Part shown: piece by piece, positions 38,310 to 49,542 of the stretch
Layout: every line of letters starts with the position of its first letter
Numbering within the stretch: the stretch's first letter is position 1
Assembly: GCF_034314165.1 (NCBI RefSeq)
Contig: NZ_JAVIWK010000001.1
Location: forward strand, 1,937,001-2,001,000
Source: Pseudomonas sp. Bout1
GTDB taxonomy: Bacteria > Pseudomonadota > Gammaproteobacteria > Pseudomonadales > Pseudomonadaceae
DNA: 64,000 nt
Reading direction: 5' to 3'
Program-made: the position numbers and the translations under genes
The notes under the pieces: generated by a model
The model's database searches: none
Seen by the model: only the letters and a program-made list of their open reading frames with translations
Told to the model about the DNA's origin: nothing

Positions 38310-40079
38310 ATGTTCTCAGCCCGCCAACGCCGCGCGATCCGCCTGGCCAGCCGCTTCATCTCTCCCTACCGCTGGCAGGCCTTGGGGGCATTGTTGGCGT
38401 TGATCGTCACCGCCGGCATCACCTTGTCCATGGGGCAAGGCATTCGCCTGCTGGTGGACCAGGGGTTCATGACCCGGTCGCCGCATTTGCTCAATCAGTC
38501 TATCGGGCTGTTCATGGTATTGGTGCTGGGCCTGGCCGCGGGTACTTTTGCGCGCTTCTACCTGGTGTCGTGGATCGGCGAGCGGGTGGTGGCGGACATC
38601 CGGCGGCAAGTCTTCAATCACTTGATTTACCTGCACCCGGGCTTTTACGAAAACAACCGCAGCTCGGAAATCCAGTCGCGCCTGACCACCGACAGCACCT
38701 TGTTGCAATCAGTCATCGGCTCCTCGTTGTCGCTGTTCCTGCGCAACGGTTTGATGGTGATCGGCGGGATTGTGCTGCTATTCATCACCAACCCCAAGCT
38801 CACCAGCATTGTCGTCGTAGCCTTGCCCTTGGTGCTGGCGCCGATTTTAATCTTCGGCCGCCGGGTACGGAGCTTGTCGCGCTTGAGCCAGGACCGTATC
38901 GCCGACGTGGGCAGCTATGTGTCCGAGACACTTGGCCAGATCAAGACCGTGCAAGCCTACAACCACCAGGTGCAGGACGAGCAGCGCTTCGCGGTGACGG
39001 TGGAGGAGGCTTTCACCACAGCCCGCAAGCGTATCCTGCAGCGCTCGTGGCTGATTACCCTGGTGATCATGCTGGTGCTGGGCGCCGTGGGCGTGATGCT
39101 CTGGGTGGGTGGCATGGACGTGATTGACGGGCGTATTTCCAGTGGCGAGCTGGCGGCGTTCGTGTTCTACAGCCTGATCGTCGGCAGTTCTGTCGGCACA
39201 TTGAGTGAGGTGTTGGGCGAGCTCCAGCGCGCCGCAGGTGCAGCGGAGCGGATTGGGGAATTGTTGCAATCGAGCAGTGAGATCAAGGCGCCCGAGGCAA
39301 ACATGATCAAGCTGCCGGAGCGGGTCAGTGGCCGGTTGGAGCTGCAGGATTTGCGCTTTTCCTACCCGTCACGCCCAGACAACTATGCAATTGATGGCCT
39401 GAACCTGGTGATCAAAGCTGGCGAAACCCTGGCCCTGGTCGGCCCGTCCGGTGCTGGTAAATCGACAATCTTCGACCTGTTGCTGCGCTTCTACGATCCC
39501 CAGCAAGGTCGCGTCCTGCTGGAAGGTCATCCCCTGACTGACCTTGACCCCCTGGACCTGCGCCGCTGTTTCGCGCTGGTGTCCCAGAGCCCGGCGCTGT
39601 TTTTCGGCACCGTTGAAGAGAACATCCGCTACGGCAATCCGTCTGCCACCATCGCTCAGGTTGAAGAGGCGGCGCGCATCGCCCACGCCCACGATTTCAT
39701 CCTGCAAATGCCCGATGGCTACCAGACTCACCTGGGCGACGGCGGCATGGGGCTCTCCGGTGGCCAGCGCCAACGCCTGGCCATCGCCCGAGCGTTGCTG
39801 GTGGATGCGCCGATCCTGCTGCTGGACGAAGCCACCAGCGCGCTGGATGCCCAGAGCGAACACTTGATCCAGCAAGCGTTGCCGCAGCTGATGGAAGGGC
39901 GCACCACGCTGGTGATCGCCCACAGGCTGGCCACGGTGAAGAACGCCGACCGGATTGCCGTGATGGACCAAGGGAAGCTGGTAGCGGTGGGTACGCATCA
40001 GCAGTTGATCGCGAGTAATCCGCTGTACGCGCGGCTGGCGGCGCTGCAGTTCAGTGATGGTGAATCGAACACGCACTAA
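38310..40079 (+). CDS. ABC exporter with fused membrane and ATPase domains (MsbA-like)
   Basis: This 589-residue half-transporter has six membrane helices over about 20-300 and then an ATPase domain. Walker A is GPSGAGKST, the signature is LSGGQRQRLAIARALL, Walker B is PILLLDEATSALD, and the switch His is in VIAHRLATV. It forms a homodimer that exports lipids or drugs; the substrate is unknown. The ATG at 38310 is taken as the start, with AGGTG upstream; a GTG four codons earlier is possible. The true lipid A flippase msbA usually lies beside lpxK, which is absent here, so this is a paralogue. Confidence 0.9.
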   Translation: MFSARQRRAIRLASRFISPYRWQALGALLALIVTAGITLSMGQGIRLLVDQGFMTRSPHLLNQSIGLFMVLVLGLAAGTFARFYLVSWIGERVVADIRRQVFNHLIYLHPGFYENNRSSEIQSRLTTDSTLLQSVIGSSLSLFLRNGLMVIGGIVLLFITNPKLTSIVVVALPLVLAPILIFGRRVRSLSRLSQDRIADVGSYVSETLGQIKTVQAYNHQVQDEQRFAVTVEEAFTTARKRILQRSWLITLVIMLVLGAVGVMLWVGGMDVIDGRISSGELAAFVFYSLIVGSSVGTLSEVLGELQRAAGAAERIGELLQSSSEIKAPEANMIKLPERVSGRLELQDLRFSYPSRPDNYAIDGLNLVIKAGETLALVGPSGAGKSTIFDLLLRFYDPQQGRVLLEGHPLTDLDPLDLRRCFALVSQSPALFFGTVEENIRYGNPSATIAQVEEAARIAHAHDFILQMPDGYQTHLGDGGMGLSGGQRQRLAIARALLVDAPILLLDEATSALDAQSEHLIQQALPQLMEGRTTLVIAHRLATVKNADRIAVMDQGKLVAVGTHQQLIASNPLYARLAALQFSDGESNTH

Positions 40080-40091
40080 ATTACCGCCCAT

Positions 40092-40128
40092 AAAAATGCC
40101 CGCATCTCTCAATGCGGGCATTTTTTTT
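40092..40128. terminator. Bidirectional terminator between the ABC exporter and slt
   Basis: AAAAATGCCCGCAT pairs with ATGCGGGCATTTTT around a 6-base loop (40106-40111), followed by eight T. It serves the convergent ABC and slt genes. Confidence 0.95.
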
Positions 40129-40139
40129 GGCGGCGTTAC

Positions 40140-42068
40140 TTATTGATCATCAAAATACCGTTCATGCCAATCCACCAGCGGCTGTGGTGCATTGAGCTTC
40201 TGCCCGTAGATCACCGAATAAGACAGCACGTTCTGCACATACTGGCGGGTTTCATCAAACGGGATGCTTTCAACCCACACGTCGAAACTCAGGTGGTCGG
40301 CGCCGCGCAGCCATTGGCGAACACGGCCCGGGCCGGCGTTGTAGGCGGCGGTGGCGAGCACGCGGTTACCGTTGAACTGGGCGTGGACCTGGCTCAGGTA
40401 AGCGGCGCCGAGCTGGATGTTCTTGTCCGGGTCGAGCACTTGCTGTGGCGAGGCCAGCGGGATGCTGAACTTGCGCGCGGTTTCCTTGGCGGTGCCGGGC
40501 ATCAGTTGCATCAGGCCGGTGGCACCCACGCCGGAGCGGGCGTCGTCCATGAAGGCGCTTTCCTGGCGGGTGATCGCAAACACCCAGCTCGAATGTACGC
40601 CGCGGATCTTGGCTTCACGCACGAGGGTGTCGCGGTGGGCCATCGGGAAGCGAATGTCCAGGTCATCCCAATACTGCGCCTGGCTGATGGTGCGGATCGC
40701 CGGGAAGTACCACTTCATGTCATAGGCCAACTTGGCCTGGGCGACCATCTCGTCGCGGTTGAAGTGCCGGCTGACGTGGTACCACTCGCGGCGGCCATCA
40801 ACAATTTGGCCACGGGCGTAAAACTCCAGGGCACGGCGTACGCCCGGTGTGTTGCGCACCTTGTTGACCAGCGCCTGGCTCATCACCAGCGGCTTGTTGT
40901 TCAGTTGGTACGGGGATTGGGAGCGATCCGCCGCCAGGAAGCCATAGAAGTCACGCTCCTTGGCCAGGCCCTTGTACATCACCAGGGCTTGCGGGTTCTT
41001 CGGCTCTGCCAGCTCCAGGCTGCGGGCCTGCCAGTAGCGCCAGCGGTTGGTGGTGGCCAGGTCCTGCGGGAGCTTGCGGGTCAACTGGTAGGCGTCTTCC
41101 CAGCGCGCCAGGCGCAACAGCAGGCGCAGGCGCCATTCGGAAACGGTGTTGTCCCGCAGCTCCGGGTCATATTTGGTCATCACGTCGAGGGCGCGCGGGT
41201 CGTAGCGGCGCGCGAGGGTCAGGCCGATTTCCCGGGCGATAGACACTTTTTCGTCACGAGAGAAGTGCATGCTGTTGGCATAACCGTCGAGCAGGGCCAT
41301 GGCCTTGTCCGGGTCCTGGCGTGCCAGGCGGCGAAGCCCCAGGCCAACGGCGTCGGCCATGGCCTCGTTGGCCGGCAGGAAGCGCGATGGGTCGCCGAGC
41401 ATGTCGGGTTTTTGCGCCACGTCGACCATCAGGCGGCCCTGGGCGCCGAGGGTCGGCAGGGTTTTTACCAGGCTGTTGGCCAACGGGTAGTTGCGCGCTT
41501 CGGCAGCCAGCTTGGCGCGGTCCCAGATTTTCTGTTCGGTCAGTTGGCCGTCGGCGGCCCACTGGCCAAAGGTTGCATCACAGGCGGCAGGCTGGGACTT
41601 ACCGGTGAACCACAGCTTCTCGGTGGTTTTGTAGCCTTCGGCCTTGAGGTTGTGGGTCAGCTGGAATTGACCGTGGAGGCAGTCCAGTTCGACGAAATTG
41701 AGTTTGGCGTCGTAGTACTTTTCAAAGGTTTGCCAGTCGCCACGGTCTGCCAGCCAGCGCAACCAGCGCAGTTTCATCCAGTTGGCCTGGGGCAGGTCAC
41801 CGTTCGTGGCGAGGAATTGTTCGATTTCCTCGTTACTCGCGGTTTTCAGGCGTGCGGTCAGTTCATCGTAGGCCAGGTACGGCGTCAGCGGGTAGTCGGC
41901 CAGGGCCTGGCTGTATTGGAAATACGGGCCGCTGTCGCCTTTGGCGAGGGCTCGTTTGGCTTCATCGTAATATTGACGTTGGGTGGTGAGGTCCACGGCC
42001 TGGGCGGATTGAACGGCGGTGGCAGAAAGAAGCAGACAAGATAAAAAGCTGAAAAGGCGACTGCGCAT
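40140..42068 (-). CDS. slt: Soluble lytic murein transglycosylase
   Basis: This 642-residue periplasmic enzyme cleaves peptidoglycan between MurNAc and GlcNAc, leaving 1,6-anhydro ends. A signal peptide is visible: MRSRLFSFLSCLLLSATAVQ then SAQA. The start at 42068 is chosen because it begins that signal. A long alpha-superhelical U-domain precedes the C-terminal SLT domain, which has the catalytic Glu in TRQESAFMDDARSGVGATG, then LMQLMPGTAKE and AAYNAGPGRVRQW. Length fits Slt70. The turnover product is a substrate for nagZ, encoded at 55604. Confidence 0.95.
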   Translation of the reverse strand: MRSRLFSFLSCLLLSATAVQSAQAVDLTTQRQYYDEAKRALAKGDSGPYFQYSQALADYPLTPYLAYDELTARLKTASNEEIEQFLATNGDLPQANWMKLRWLRWLADRGDWQTFEKYYDAKLNFVELDCLHGQFQLTHNLKAEGYKTTEKLWFTGKSQPAACDATFGQWAADGQLTEQKIWDRAKLAAEARNYPLANSLVKTLPTLGAQGRLMVDVAQKPDMLGDPSRFLPANEAMADAVGLGLRRLARQDPDKAMALLDGYANSMHFSRDEKVSIAREIGLTLARRYDPRALDVMTKYDPELRDNTVSEWRLRLLLRLARWEDAYQLTRKLPQDLATTNRWRYWQARSLELAEPKNPQALVMYKGLAKERDFYGFLAADRSQSPYQLNNKPLVMSQALVNKVRNTPGVRRALEFYARGQIVDGRREWYHVSRHFNRDEMVAQAKLAYDMKWYFPAIRTISQAQYWDDLDIRFPMAHRDTLVREAKIRGVHSSWVFAITRQESAFMDDARSGVGATGLMQLMPGTAKETARKFSIPLASPQQVLDPDKNIQLGAAYLSQVHAQFNGNRVLATAAYNAGPGRVRQWLRGADHLSFDVWVESIPFDETRQYVQNVLSYSVIYGQKLNAPQPLVDWHERYFDDQ

Positions 42069-42280
42069 GAGACGTCCGTGCAAAGGAAACTGGACTAGTG
42101 CCGACGTCGCCGACACTGATTGCCCCTAGCTTAGCCTTTTGCCCGCAATCGGTGAAAGCTTTGCCGGTCGCTTCGTTCAAGTTCATCTCAAATGTCCAAC
42201 AGAACGTGTCAGCGGCGAAAATGCCGGCCGCCTCGAGCCCTAAGTCAGGTAGAATGCGCGCCCAGTTTTTGGAGAAGCGT

Positions 42281-44200
42281 ATGACCCTGCTCAAATTAAG
42301 CGATGTGTCCCTTGCTTTCGGCGCTATGCCGTTGTTGGACAAGGTGTCCTGGCAGATCGCCCGTGGTGAGCGGGTGTGCATCATCGGCCGCAACGGCACC
42401 GGCAAGTCCAGCATGATGAAGCTGGTAAAGGGCGATCAGAAGCCTGACGAAGGCTCTGTATGGCGCGCCCCAGGCCTCAAGATCGGCGAATTGCCGCAGG
42501 AATTGCCGGTGGCCGACGGACGGACAGTGTTCGACGTGGTTGCCGAAGGCCTGGATGGTGTGGGCGCATTGCTTGCCCAATACCATCACCTGGCGCAGAA
42601 CTGCGTCACCGAAGAAGACCTGAACAAGCTGATGCACGTCCAGCAGGACCTCGAAGCCCGTGACGGCTGGCGCCTGCAGCAATTGGTCGACAGCACCCTG
42701 AGCCGCCTGCAGTTGCCGGCCGACAAGACCCTCGCCGAATTGTCCGGCGGCTGGCGTCGCCGCGTCCTGCTGGCCCAGGCCCTGGTTTCCGAACCCGACC
42801 TGCTGCTGCTCGATGAGCCGACCAACCACCTGGACATCGGCGCAATTGCCTGGCTTGAAGAAGCCCTCAAGGATTTCCAGGGCGCCGTGCTGTTCATCAC
42901 GCACGACCGTTCCTTCCTGCAAAACCTTGCCACGCGAATCCTCGAACTGGATCGCGGCGGCCTGATCGACTGGAACGGCGACTACGCCAGCTTCCTGGTG
43001 CACAAGGAAGCCAGCCTGGCTGCCGAAGACACCGCCAACGCATTGTTTGACAAGAAGCTGGCCCAGGAAGAAGTCTGGATCCGCCAGGGCATCAAGGCAC
43101 GTCGTACCCGTAACGAAGGTCGCGTACGCGCCCTCAAGGCCCTGCGCAACGAGCGCAGCGAGCGTCGTGAGCGCACCGGCAAGGCCAACATTCAGCTGGA
43201 TACTGCCGACAAGTCGGGCAAGCAAGTGATGGTCCTGGAAAACGTGAGCTTCCATCACCCGGACGGCCCGTTCCTGATCAAGGACTTCTCGATGGTCCTG
43301 CAGCGCGGCGACCGTATCGGCCTGCTTGGCGCCAACGGTACCGGCAAGACCACCTTGCTCAAGCTGATGCTCAACGGCCTGAAACCCACCAGCGGCACAG
43401 TGGAAGAGGGCACACGCATCGACGTGGCCTACTTCGACCAGTTGCGCCACCAGTTGGACCTGGAAAAAACCGTGATCGACAACGTCGCCGAAGGGCGCGA
43501 CTTTATCGACATCGACGGCCAGAGCCGCCACGTGTTGAGCTACCTGGGCGACTTCCTGTTCAGCCCGCAGCGTGCGCGTACGCCGGTCAAGGCCTTGTCC
43601 GGTGGTGAGCGTGCGCGCCTGCTGCTGGCCAAGCTGTTCAGCAAGCCGGCCAACCTGCTGGTGCTCGATGAACCGACCAACGACCTGGACGTGGAAACGC
43701 TGGAACTGCTGGAAGAGGTCTTGCTGACCTTCAACGGCACCGTACTGATGGTCAGCCACGACCGGGCATTCCTCGACAACGTGGTTACCAGCACCCTGGT
43801 GTTTGAGGGCGAAGGCCTGGTACGTGAATACGTCGGTGGTTATCAGGACTGGCTGCGTCAGGGCGGCTCGCCGCGCCTGCTGGGCGTGACCGAGAGCAAG
43901 TCCGGCAAGGCCGACCTGACTTCGGCCGTGGTTGCGCCGGTGGCTGAGGCTCCAGCGCCTGCACAAGAAGCGCCGGCCGCGAAGAAAAAGCTCAGCTACA
44001 AACTGCAGCGCGAGCTGGAAGCACTGCCGGGCGATATCGACGCCAAGGAACAGCAGATTGCCGCGGTTGAAGCGGAAATGGCTGACGCGGGTTTCTATGT
44101 GCGTCCTGCTGCAGAAACCGCCAAGGTGATTGCATCGCTTGAGCAGTTGAACAACGAGCTGGAAGTGCTGGTTGAACGCTGGGCCGAGCTGGATGCCTGA
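42281..44200 (+). CDS. uup: ABCF ATPase Uup
   Basis: This 639-residue cytoplasmic ABCF protein has two ATPase cassettes: Walker A GRNGTGKSS and LSGGWRRRV in the first, GANGTGKTT and LSGGERARL in the second. The ABCF linker lies between them. After about residue 560 is a Pro/Ala-rich stretch and a coiled-coil C-terminal domain (YKLQRELEALPGDIDAKEQQ and on), which in Uup binds DNA. Uup affects transposon excision and ribosome function. ATG 42281 is chosen for GGAGAAG upstream and the family start; the reading 61 codons longer is not conserved. Confidence 0.94.
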   Translation: MTLLKLSDVSLAFGAMPLLDKVSWQIARGERVCIIGRNGTGKSSMMKLVKGDQKPDEGSVWRAPGLKIGELPQELPVADGRTVFDVVAEGLDGVGALLAQYHHLAQNCVTEEDLNKLMHVQQDLEARDGWRLQQLVDSTLSRLQLPADKTLAELSGGWRRRVLLAQALVSEPDLLLLDEPTNHLDIGAIAWLEEALKDFQGAVLFITHDRSFLQNLATRILELDRGGLIDWNGDYASFLVHKEASLAAEDTANALFDKKLAQEEVWIRQGIKARRTRNEGRVRALKALRNERSERRERTGKANIQLDTADKSGKQVMVLENVSFHHPDGPFLIKDFSMVLQRGDRIGLLGANGTGKTTLLKLMLNGLKPTSGTVEEGTRIDVAYFDQLRHQLDLEKTVIDNVAEGRDFIDIDGQSRHVLSYLGDFLFSPQRARTPVKALSGGERARLLLAKLFSKPANLLVLDEPTNDLDVETLELLEEVLLTFNGTVLMVSHDRAFLDNVVTSTLVFEGEGLVREYVGGYQDWLRQGGSPRLLGVTESKSGKADLTSAVVAPVAEAPAPAQEAPAAKKKLSYKLQRELEALPGDIDAKEQQIAAVEAEMADAGFYVRPAAETAKVIASLEQLNNELEVLVERWAELDA

Positions 44201-44216
44201 GTGATTCAAGTGCAAT

Positions 44217-44255
44217 AAAAAACCGGTGCTCATTTATATGAGCACCGGTTTTTTT
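44217..44255 (+). terminator. Rho-independent terminator after uup
   Basis: AACCGGTGCTCAT and ATGAGCACCGGTT form a perfect 13-base stem with a TTAT loop, flanked by A6 and T7. Confidence 0.96.
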
Positions 44256-44272
44256 ATATGAAATACAGTTCA

Positions 44273-44295
44273 AATGTGGGAGCTGCTCCCACATT
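44273..44295 (-). terminator. Compact perfect palindrome after the universal stress gene
   Basis: AATGTGGGAGC T GCTCCCACATT is a 23-base perfect inverted repeat 15 bases beyond the stop of the leftward usp gene. It resembles a minimal REP (GTGGGAGC core) and may terminate usp. Confidence 0.55.
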
Positions 44296-44310
44296 AAATC
44301 GCCGTTGGTC

Positions 44311-44748
44311 TTACGAGCCCTTTACCAGTTTTACTGCCAGCACATCGCACGGTGCGCCGTGCAGCACGTCGTTGGCGGTGGAGCCCAGCAACAACGCCAG
44401 GCCGTGGCGGCCATGGCTGCCGACCACGATCAGGTCGCAACCTTGCTCTTTGGCCAGGTGGTGGATTTCCTGGCGCGGCTGGCCGTAGGTCAGGTGGCTC
44501 TGGTCTTTTTTCAGGGCCGGGTATTTGTTGATCAGCCGCTCCAGGCGTTCCTTGGCCTGGTCGAACTGCTGCTGTTGCAGCTGCGAAAGGTCCATCGGCA
44601 CGTCGCCACCAAAGGCCATGGCCATCGGTTCGACGATATGCACCAGGGACAGTTTCACCGAGTCGCCAGCAAGGCCCACGGCCCGCTTGATCACGGGGTC
44701 GCATTCTTCGGTCAGGTCCACGGCGACCAGAATATGTTCGTAGGGCAT
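44311..44748 (-). CDS. Universal stress protein UspA family
   Basis: This 145-residue single-domain Usp has the N-terminal HILVAVDLTEECD and the nucleotide-binding motif GSHGRHGLALLLGSTAN of the ATP-binding class. Such proteins help survival during energy or growth stress. ATG 44748 has GGAGG 8 bases upstream. It is divergent from the next gene with a 105-base gap; no convincing Anr box was found there. Confidence 0.93.
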   Translation of the reverse strand: MPYEHILVAVDLTEECDPVIKRAVGLAGDSVKLSLVHIVEPMAMAFGGDVPMDLSQLQQQQFDQAKERLERLINKYPALKKDQSHLTYGQPRQEIHHLAKEQGCDLIVVGSHGRHGLALLLGSTANDVLHGAPCDVLAVKLVKGS

Positions 44749-44853
44749 GAGGGGTTCCTCCAAGGGACAGCGATAAGTTCAGTATGGCTGGTTTCAAGCG
44801 GATGGGGTTGCGTCAGGTCAAATCCGCTCATCAAGAAATTCGGGAGTACACAT

Positions 44854-45291
44854 ATGACGGTCTGGATAGTAGTGTCAATCCTTGCGCTGGTTTTAAGCCC
44901 CCTGGCGTGGTTGCGTCCTTCGCGCCATTCGAGCGGGCGCATGGCCCTGCGCATGGAGGCGCGACGCATCGGTTTGGCTATGCAGCTGACGCCCCAGGAC
45001 TGGCCGCACTGGCTCAAGCACGAGCCGCCGAGCCCGTGTGCGCAATATCACCGGCCACGGCGCGGCACCAAGTTGGTCACCTGGAGTTATTGGCAGTTGG
45101 AGCCGGGTGTGTGGGTCAATCAATGGCAGGAAACGTGTGTCGACGAAAAGTTGTTGCCGCATTTTGCGAAGCTGCCGGCCAATGTCTACAAAGTCGAAGC
45201 CGACAAGCAAATGATCACCCTGTACTGGGGCGAGAAGGGCGAGTTGAGCGTGTTGCAGGACATTGACGCGGTGCTCAAGGCACTCGCCTGA
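44854..45291 (+). CDS. Conserved membrane-anchored protein of unknown function
   Basis: This 145-residue protein has one N-terminal helix (TVWIVVSILALVLSPLAWL, about 2-20) followed by an Arg-rich segment and a mixed domain with several Trp (QDWPHWLKHE, WSYWQLEPGVWVNQWQETC). It would sit on the cytoplasmic side of the inner membrane. ATG 44854 has CGGGAG 7 bases ahead. The same gene lies between usp and fadB in other pseudomonads. I do not recognise a function. Confidence 0.8.
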   Translation: MTVWIVVSILALVLSPLAWLRPSRHSSGRMALRMEARRIGLAMQLTPQDWPHWLKHEPPSPCAQYHRPRRGTKLVTWSYWQLEPGVWVNQWQETCVDEKLLPHFAKLPANVYKVEADKQMITLYWGEKGELSVLQDIDAVLKALA

Positions 45292-45743
45292 GATTTCTGC
45301 GGGCATTAAAAAGCCCGAAAGCATCATCGGGCTGGAGTTGGCCAGGCAGGCCGGTAATTCGTTTAACGTGCCGCTAGCCTAGCCGCATATTCAGTTCTGT
45401 ACAGCCCTCTAAATCAAATTTCCCATTATTGATTTCGTGAATGATTAAACATTGGCGGGGCGATGCCGGCTGCCCGGGTTTCTGAAATGACTGAAAAGTC
45501 GCGTTTTTACTGCCCTTTCGGGCGATTGACAATTCGGCGGATTTGGCTGAAGGTGACGTACCCAAATCAAACGGGCGTATGAATTGAGCGTTTGTCTTTC
45601 AGACCGTTCGTACAGAATCCCGACTATCGCGTTGGCGGGTGTGCCTGGCAAATTGGCGTTAGCATCGACGGTAACGTCAGTGTCTACGCTGAATCCTGCG
45701 TCCGACGTGTACTGTTCAGCTTCCATATCGTGGAGATCAGTTG
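45292..45743. other. Intergenic region upstream of fadB
   Basis: This 452-base gap holds a leftward-facing terminator-like hairpin (45308-45333) and a leftward sigma-70-like element (45504-45532). The fadB ribosome site GGAG is at 45732-45735. No protein gene is credible. No PsrA palindrome (GAAAC-N4-GTTTC) is present; CAAAC and GTTTG occur near 45572-45595 but too far apart. Confidence 0.6.
45308..45497 (-). ncRNA. Candidate small RNA, leftward, upstream of fadB (hypothesis)
   Basis: On the minus strand, TTGTCA (45532-45527) and TAAAAA (45509-45504) are spaced by exactly 17 bases. That would start a transcript near 45497. About 190 bases on, the hairpin AGCCCGA/TCGGGCT (45333-45312) is followed by five T, a typical intrinsic stop. 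No minus-strand protein gene needs that terminator, and the rightward gene before it does not get a T-run from it. The -10 is a poor match, so this remains a suggestion. Confidence 0.25.
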
Positions 45744-47891
45744 ATGATTTACGAAGGTAAAGCCATCACGGTTAAGGCTCTTGAAAGTGGCATCGTCGAA
45801 TTGAAATTCGACCTCAAGGGTGAGTCCGTCAACAAGTTCAACCGTCTAACCCTGAATGAATTGCGTCAGGCTGTAGACACCATCAAAGCAGATGCATCGG
45901 TCAAGGGCGTGATCGTCTCCAGCGGCAAGGACGTATTCATCGTCGGCGCTGACATCACCGAATTCGTCGACAACTTCAAGCTGCCCGATGCCGAGCTTGT
46001 GGCTGGCAACCTCGAAGCCAACAAGATTTTCAGCGATTTCGAAGACCTCAACGTGCCGACCGTTGCCGCGATCAATGGCATCGCCCTGGGTGGCGGTCTG
46101 GAAATGTGCCTGGCCGCCGACTTCCGCGTGATGTCTGCCACCGCGAAAATCGGCCTGCCTGAAGTCAAGCTGGGCATCTACCCAGGCTTCGGCGGTACCG
46201 TGCGCCTGCCGCGCATCATCGGTGCCGACAACGCCATCGAGTGGATTGCCGCCGGCAAGGAAAACCGTGCTGAAGATGCGCTGAAAGTCGGCGCCGTGGA
46301 TGCCGTTGTGGCTCCCGACAAGCTGGCAGAAGCCGCACTGAACCTGATCAAAGGCGCCATCAGCGGCGAATTTGACTACAAGGCCAAGCGTCAGCCAAAG
46401 CTCGAAAAACTCAAGCTCAACGCCATCGAACAGATGATGTCGTTCGAAACCGCCAAAGGTTTCGTGGCAGGCCAGGCCGGCCCGAACTACCCGGCGCCGG
46501 TTGAAGCGATCAAGACCATCCAGAAGGCCGCGAACTTCGGTCGCGACAAAGCCCTGGAAATCGAAGCCACCGGTTTCGTCAAACTGGCCAAGACCTCTGC
46601 CGCGCAGAGCTTGATCGGTCTGTTCCTGAACGATCAGGAACTGAAGAAAAAGGCCAAGGCCTACGACGAAATCGCCCGCGACGTGAAGCAGGCTGCCGTG
46701 CTCGGCGCCGGTATCATGGGCGGCGGTATTGCCTATCAGTCGGCGTCCAAAGGCACGCCGATCCTGATGAAAGACATCAACGAGCACGGTATCGAGCAGG
46801 GGCTGGCGGAAGCCGCGAAACTGCTGGTGGGCCGCGTTGATAAAGGCCGCATGACGGCTGCGAAAATGGCTGAAGTGCTTAACGGCATTCGTCCTACGCT
46901 GTCCTACGGTGATTTCGGCCACGTCGACCTGGTGGTCGAAGCGGTTGTCGAGAACCCGAAGGTCAAGCAGGCGGTACTGGCTGAAGTTGAAGCCCAGGTT
47001 AAAGAAGACACTATCCTGGCGTCCAACACCTCGACCATTTCCATCACCTTGCTGGCCAAGGCCCTCAAGCGCCCGGAAAACTTCGTCGGCATGCACTTCT
47101 TCAACCCGGTGCACATGATGCCGCTGGTGGAAGTGATTCGTGGCGAGAAGTCCAGCGAGCTGGCGGTTGCCACCACCGTTGCCTACGCCAAGAAAATGGG
47201 CAAGAACCCGATCGTGGTCAACGACTGCCCGGGCTTTTTGGTCAACCGCGTGCTGTTCCCGTACTTCGGCGGTTTCGCCAAGCTGGTCAGCGCCGGTGTG
47301 GACTTCGTGCGTATCGACAAGGTCATGGAAAAATTCGGCTGGCCAATGGGCCCGGCGTACCTGATGGACGTGGTTGGCATCGACACCGGCCACCACGGTC
47401 GCGACGTAATGGCTGAAGGCTTCCCGGACCGCATGAAAGACGACCGCCGCTCGGCGATCGACGCGCTCTACGAAGCCAAGCGCCTGGGCCAGAAGAATGG
47501 CAAGGGTTTCTACGCCTACGAGACCGACAAGAAGGGCAAGCAGAAGAAAGTGGCCGACCCATCGGTTCACGAAGTACTCGCGCCGGTCATCTACGAGCAG
47601 CGTGAAGTGTCCGACGAGGACATCGTCAACTGGATGATGATCGCCCTGTGCCTGGAAACCGTGCGTTGCCTGGAAGACGGCATCGTTGAAACCGCAGCCG
47701 AGGCCGACATGGGCCTGGTCTACGGCATTGGTTTCCCTCCATTCCGTGGTGGTGCGCTGCGTTACATCGATTCCATCGGTGTGGCCGAGTTCGTTGCCCT
47801 GGCTGATCAATACGCTGATTTGGGCCCGCTGTACCACCCGACCGCGAAGCTGCGCGAGATGGCCAAGAACGGCCAGAGCTTCTTCGGTTAA
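45744..47891 (+). CDS. fadB: Fatty acid oxidation complex subunit alpha
   Basis: This 715-residue multifunctional protein hydrates enoyl-CoA and oxidises 3-hydroxyacyl-CoA in beta-oxidation. The N-terminal crotonase domain shows GADITEF and [18 protein letters not shown] with the catalytic Glu residues. The C-terminal dehydrogenase domain shows [17 protein letters not shown] for NAD and [16 protein letters not shown] with the catalytic His. ATG 45744 is chosen over TTG 45741, with GGAG 8 bases upstream. It is followed by fadA after 27 bases; the two form the complex. Confidence 0.97.
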   Translation: MIYEGKAITVKALESGIVELKFDLKGESVNKFNRLTLNELRQAVDTIKADASVKGVIVSSGKDVFIVGADITEFVDNFKLPDAELVAGNLEANKIFSDFEDLNVPTVAAINGIALGGGLEMCLAADFRVMSATAKIGLPEVKLGIYPGFGGTVRLPRIIGADNAIEWIAAGKENRAEDALKVGAVDAVVAPDKLAEAALNLIKGAISGEFDYKAKRQPKLEKLKLNAIEQMMSFETAKGFVAGQAGPNYPAPVEAIKTIQKAANFGRDKALEIEATGFVKLAKTSAAQSLIGLFLNDQELKKKAKAYDEIARDVKQAAVLGAGIMGGGIAYQSASKGTPILMKDINEHGIEQGLAEAAKLLVGRVDKGRMTAAKMAEVLNGIRPTLSYGDFGHVDLVVEAVVENPKVKQAVLAEVEAQVKEDTILASNTSTISITLLAKALKRPENFVGMHFFNPVHMMPLVEVIRGEKSSELAVATTVAYAKKMGKNPIVVNDCPGFLVNRVLFPYFGGFAKLVSAGVDFVRIDKVMEKFGWPMGPAYLMDVVGIDTGHHGRDVMAEGFPDRMKDDRRSAIDALYEAKRLGQKNGKGFYAYETDKKGKQKKVADPSVHEVLAPVIYEQREVSDEDIVNWMMIALCLETVRCLEDGIVETAAEADMGLVYGIGFPPFRGGALRYIDSIGVAEFVALADQYADLGPLYHPTAKLREMAKNGQSFFG

Positions 47892-49094
<1,203 letters not shown>

Positions 49095-49112
49095 ACGTTT
49101 CGCTGACGGAAG

Positions 49113-49140
49113 CCGGGGCCCAGTGCCCCGGTTTTTGTTT
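49113..49140 (+). terminator. Rho-independent terminator after fadA
   Basis: CCGGGGC (49113-49119) pairs with GCCCCGG (49125-49131), followed by TTTTTGTTT. Confidence 0.94.
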
Positions 49141-49191
49141 TTTGGAATTTTTTATATTTTTTTTTAACAAATTTTGTAAGAGGGCCAGAGC

Positions 49192-49428
49192 ATGAAAGTC
49201 GAACCAGGGCTCTACCAGCATTATAAAGGTCCCAAGTACCGTGTTTTTAATGTGGCGCGGCATTCCGAGACCGAAGAGGAAGTGGTGTTTTACCAAGCAC
49301 TGTATGGCGATTACGGCTTTTGGGTGCGTCCCTTGAGCATGTTCCTGCAGACCGTCGAAGTTGACGGCGAACAGGTCCCGCGCTTTGCTTTGATCGAGGT
49401 CGAACCCAGCCTTTTTTCCGCGCAATAA
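49192..49428 (+). CDS. DUF1653 family protein
   Basis: This 78-residue protein has the DUF1653 pattern: VEPGLYQHYKGPKYRVFNVA, then EEEVVFYQALYGDYGFWVRP and LSMFLQTVEVDGEQVPRF. It is a small all-beta fold of unknown role. AGAGGG lies before the ATG. It sits between fadA and topA, as in related species, and is preceded by a very A/T-rich stretch of about 30 bases. Confidence 0.9.
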   Translation: MKVEPGLYQHYKGPKYRVFNVARHSETEEEVVFYQALYGDYGFWVRPLSMFLQTVEVDGEQVPRFALIEVEPSLFSAQ

Positions 49429-49542
49429 AGGCAGGCCGCGCAGAATGCTGCGCTTGACCTCACCTTGTTGCCACTATATATAGCGTTGCCGCGTCAGGCG
49501 CCAACCGCCTTTCACTTCTCGAATTCAGGAATTTTCCGATCC

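Noticed and set aside
44805..44830. TTGCGTCAGGTCAA as an Anr box between usp and the next gene
   Set aside because: Two of the five bases in the left half-site are wrong (TTGCG). Only the GTCAA half fits, which is expected by chance.
45560..45600. CAAAC and GTTTG near fadB as a PsrA operator
   Set aside because: The halves are about 18 bases apart instead of 4 and do not form the known palindrome. PsrA control of fadBA is known elsewhere, but no site is evident here.
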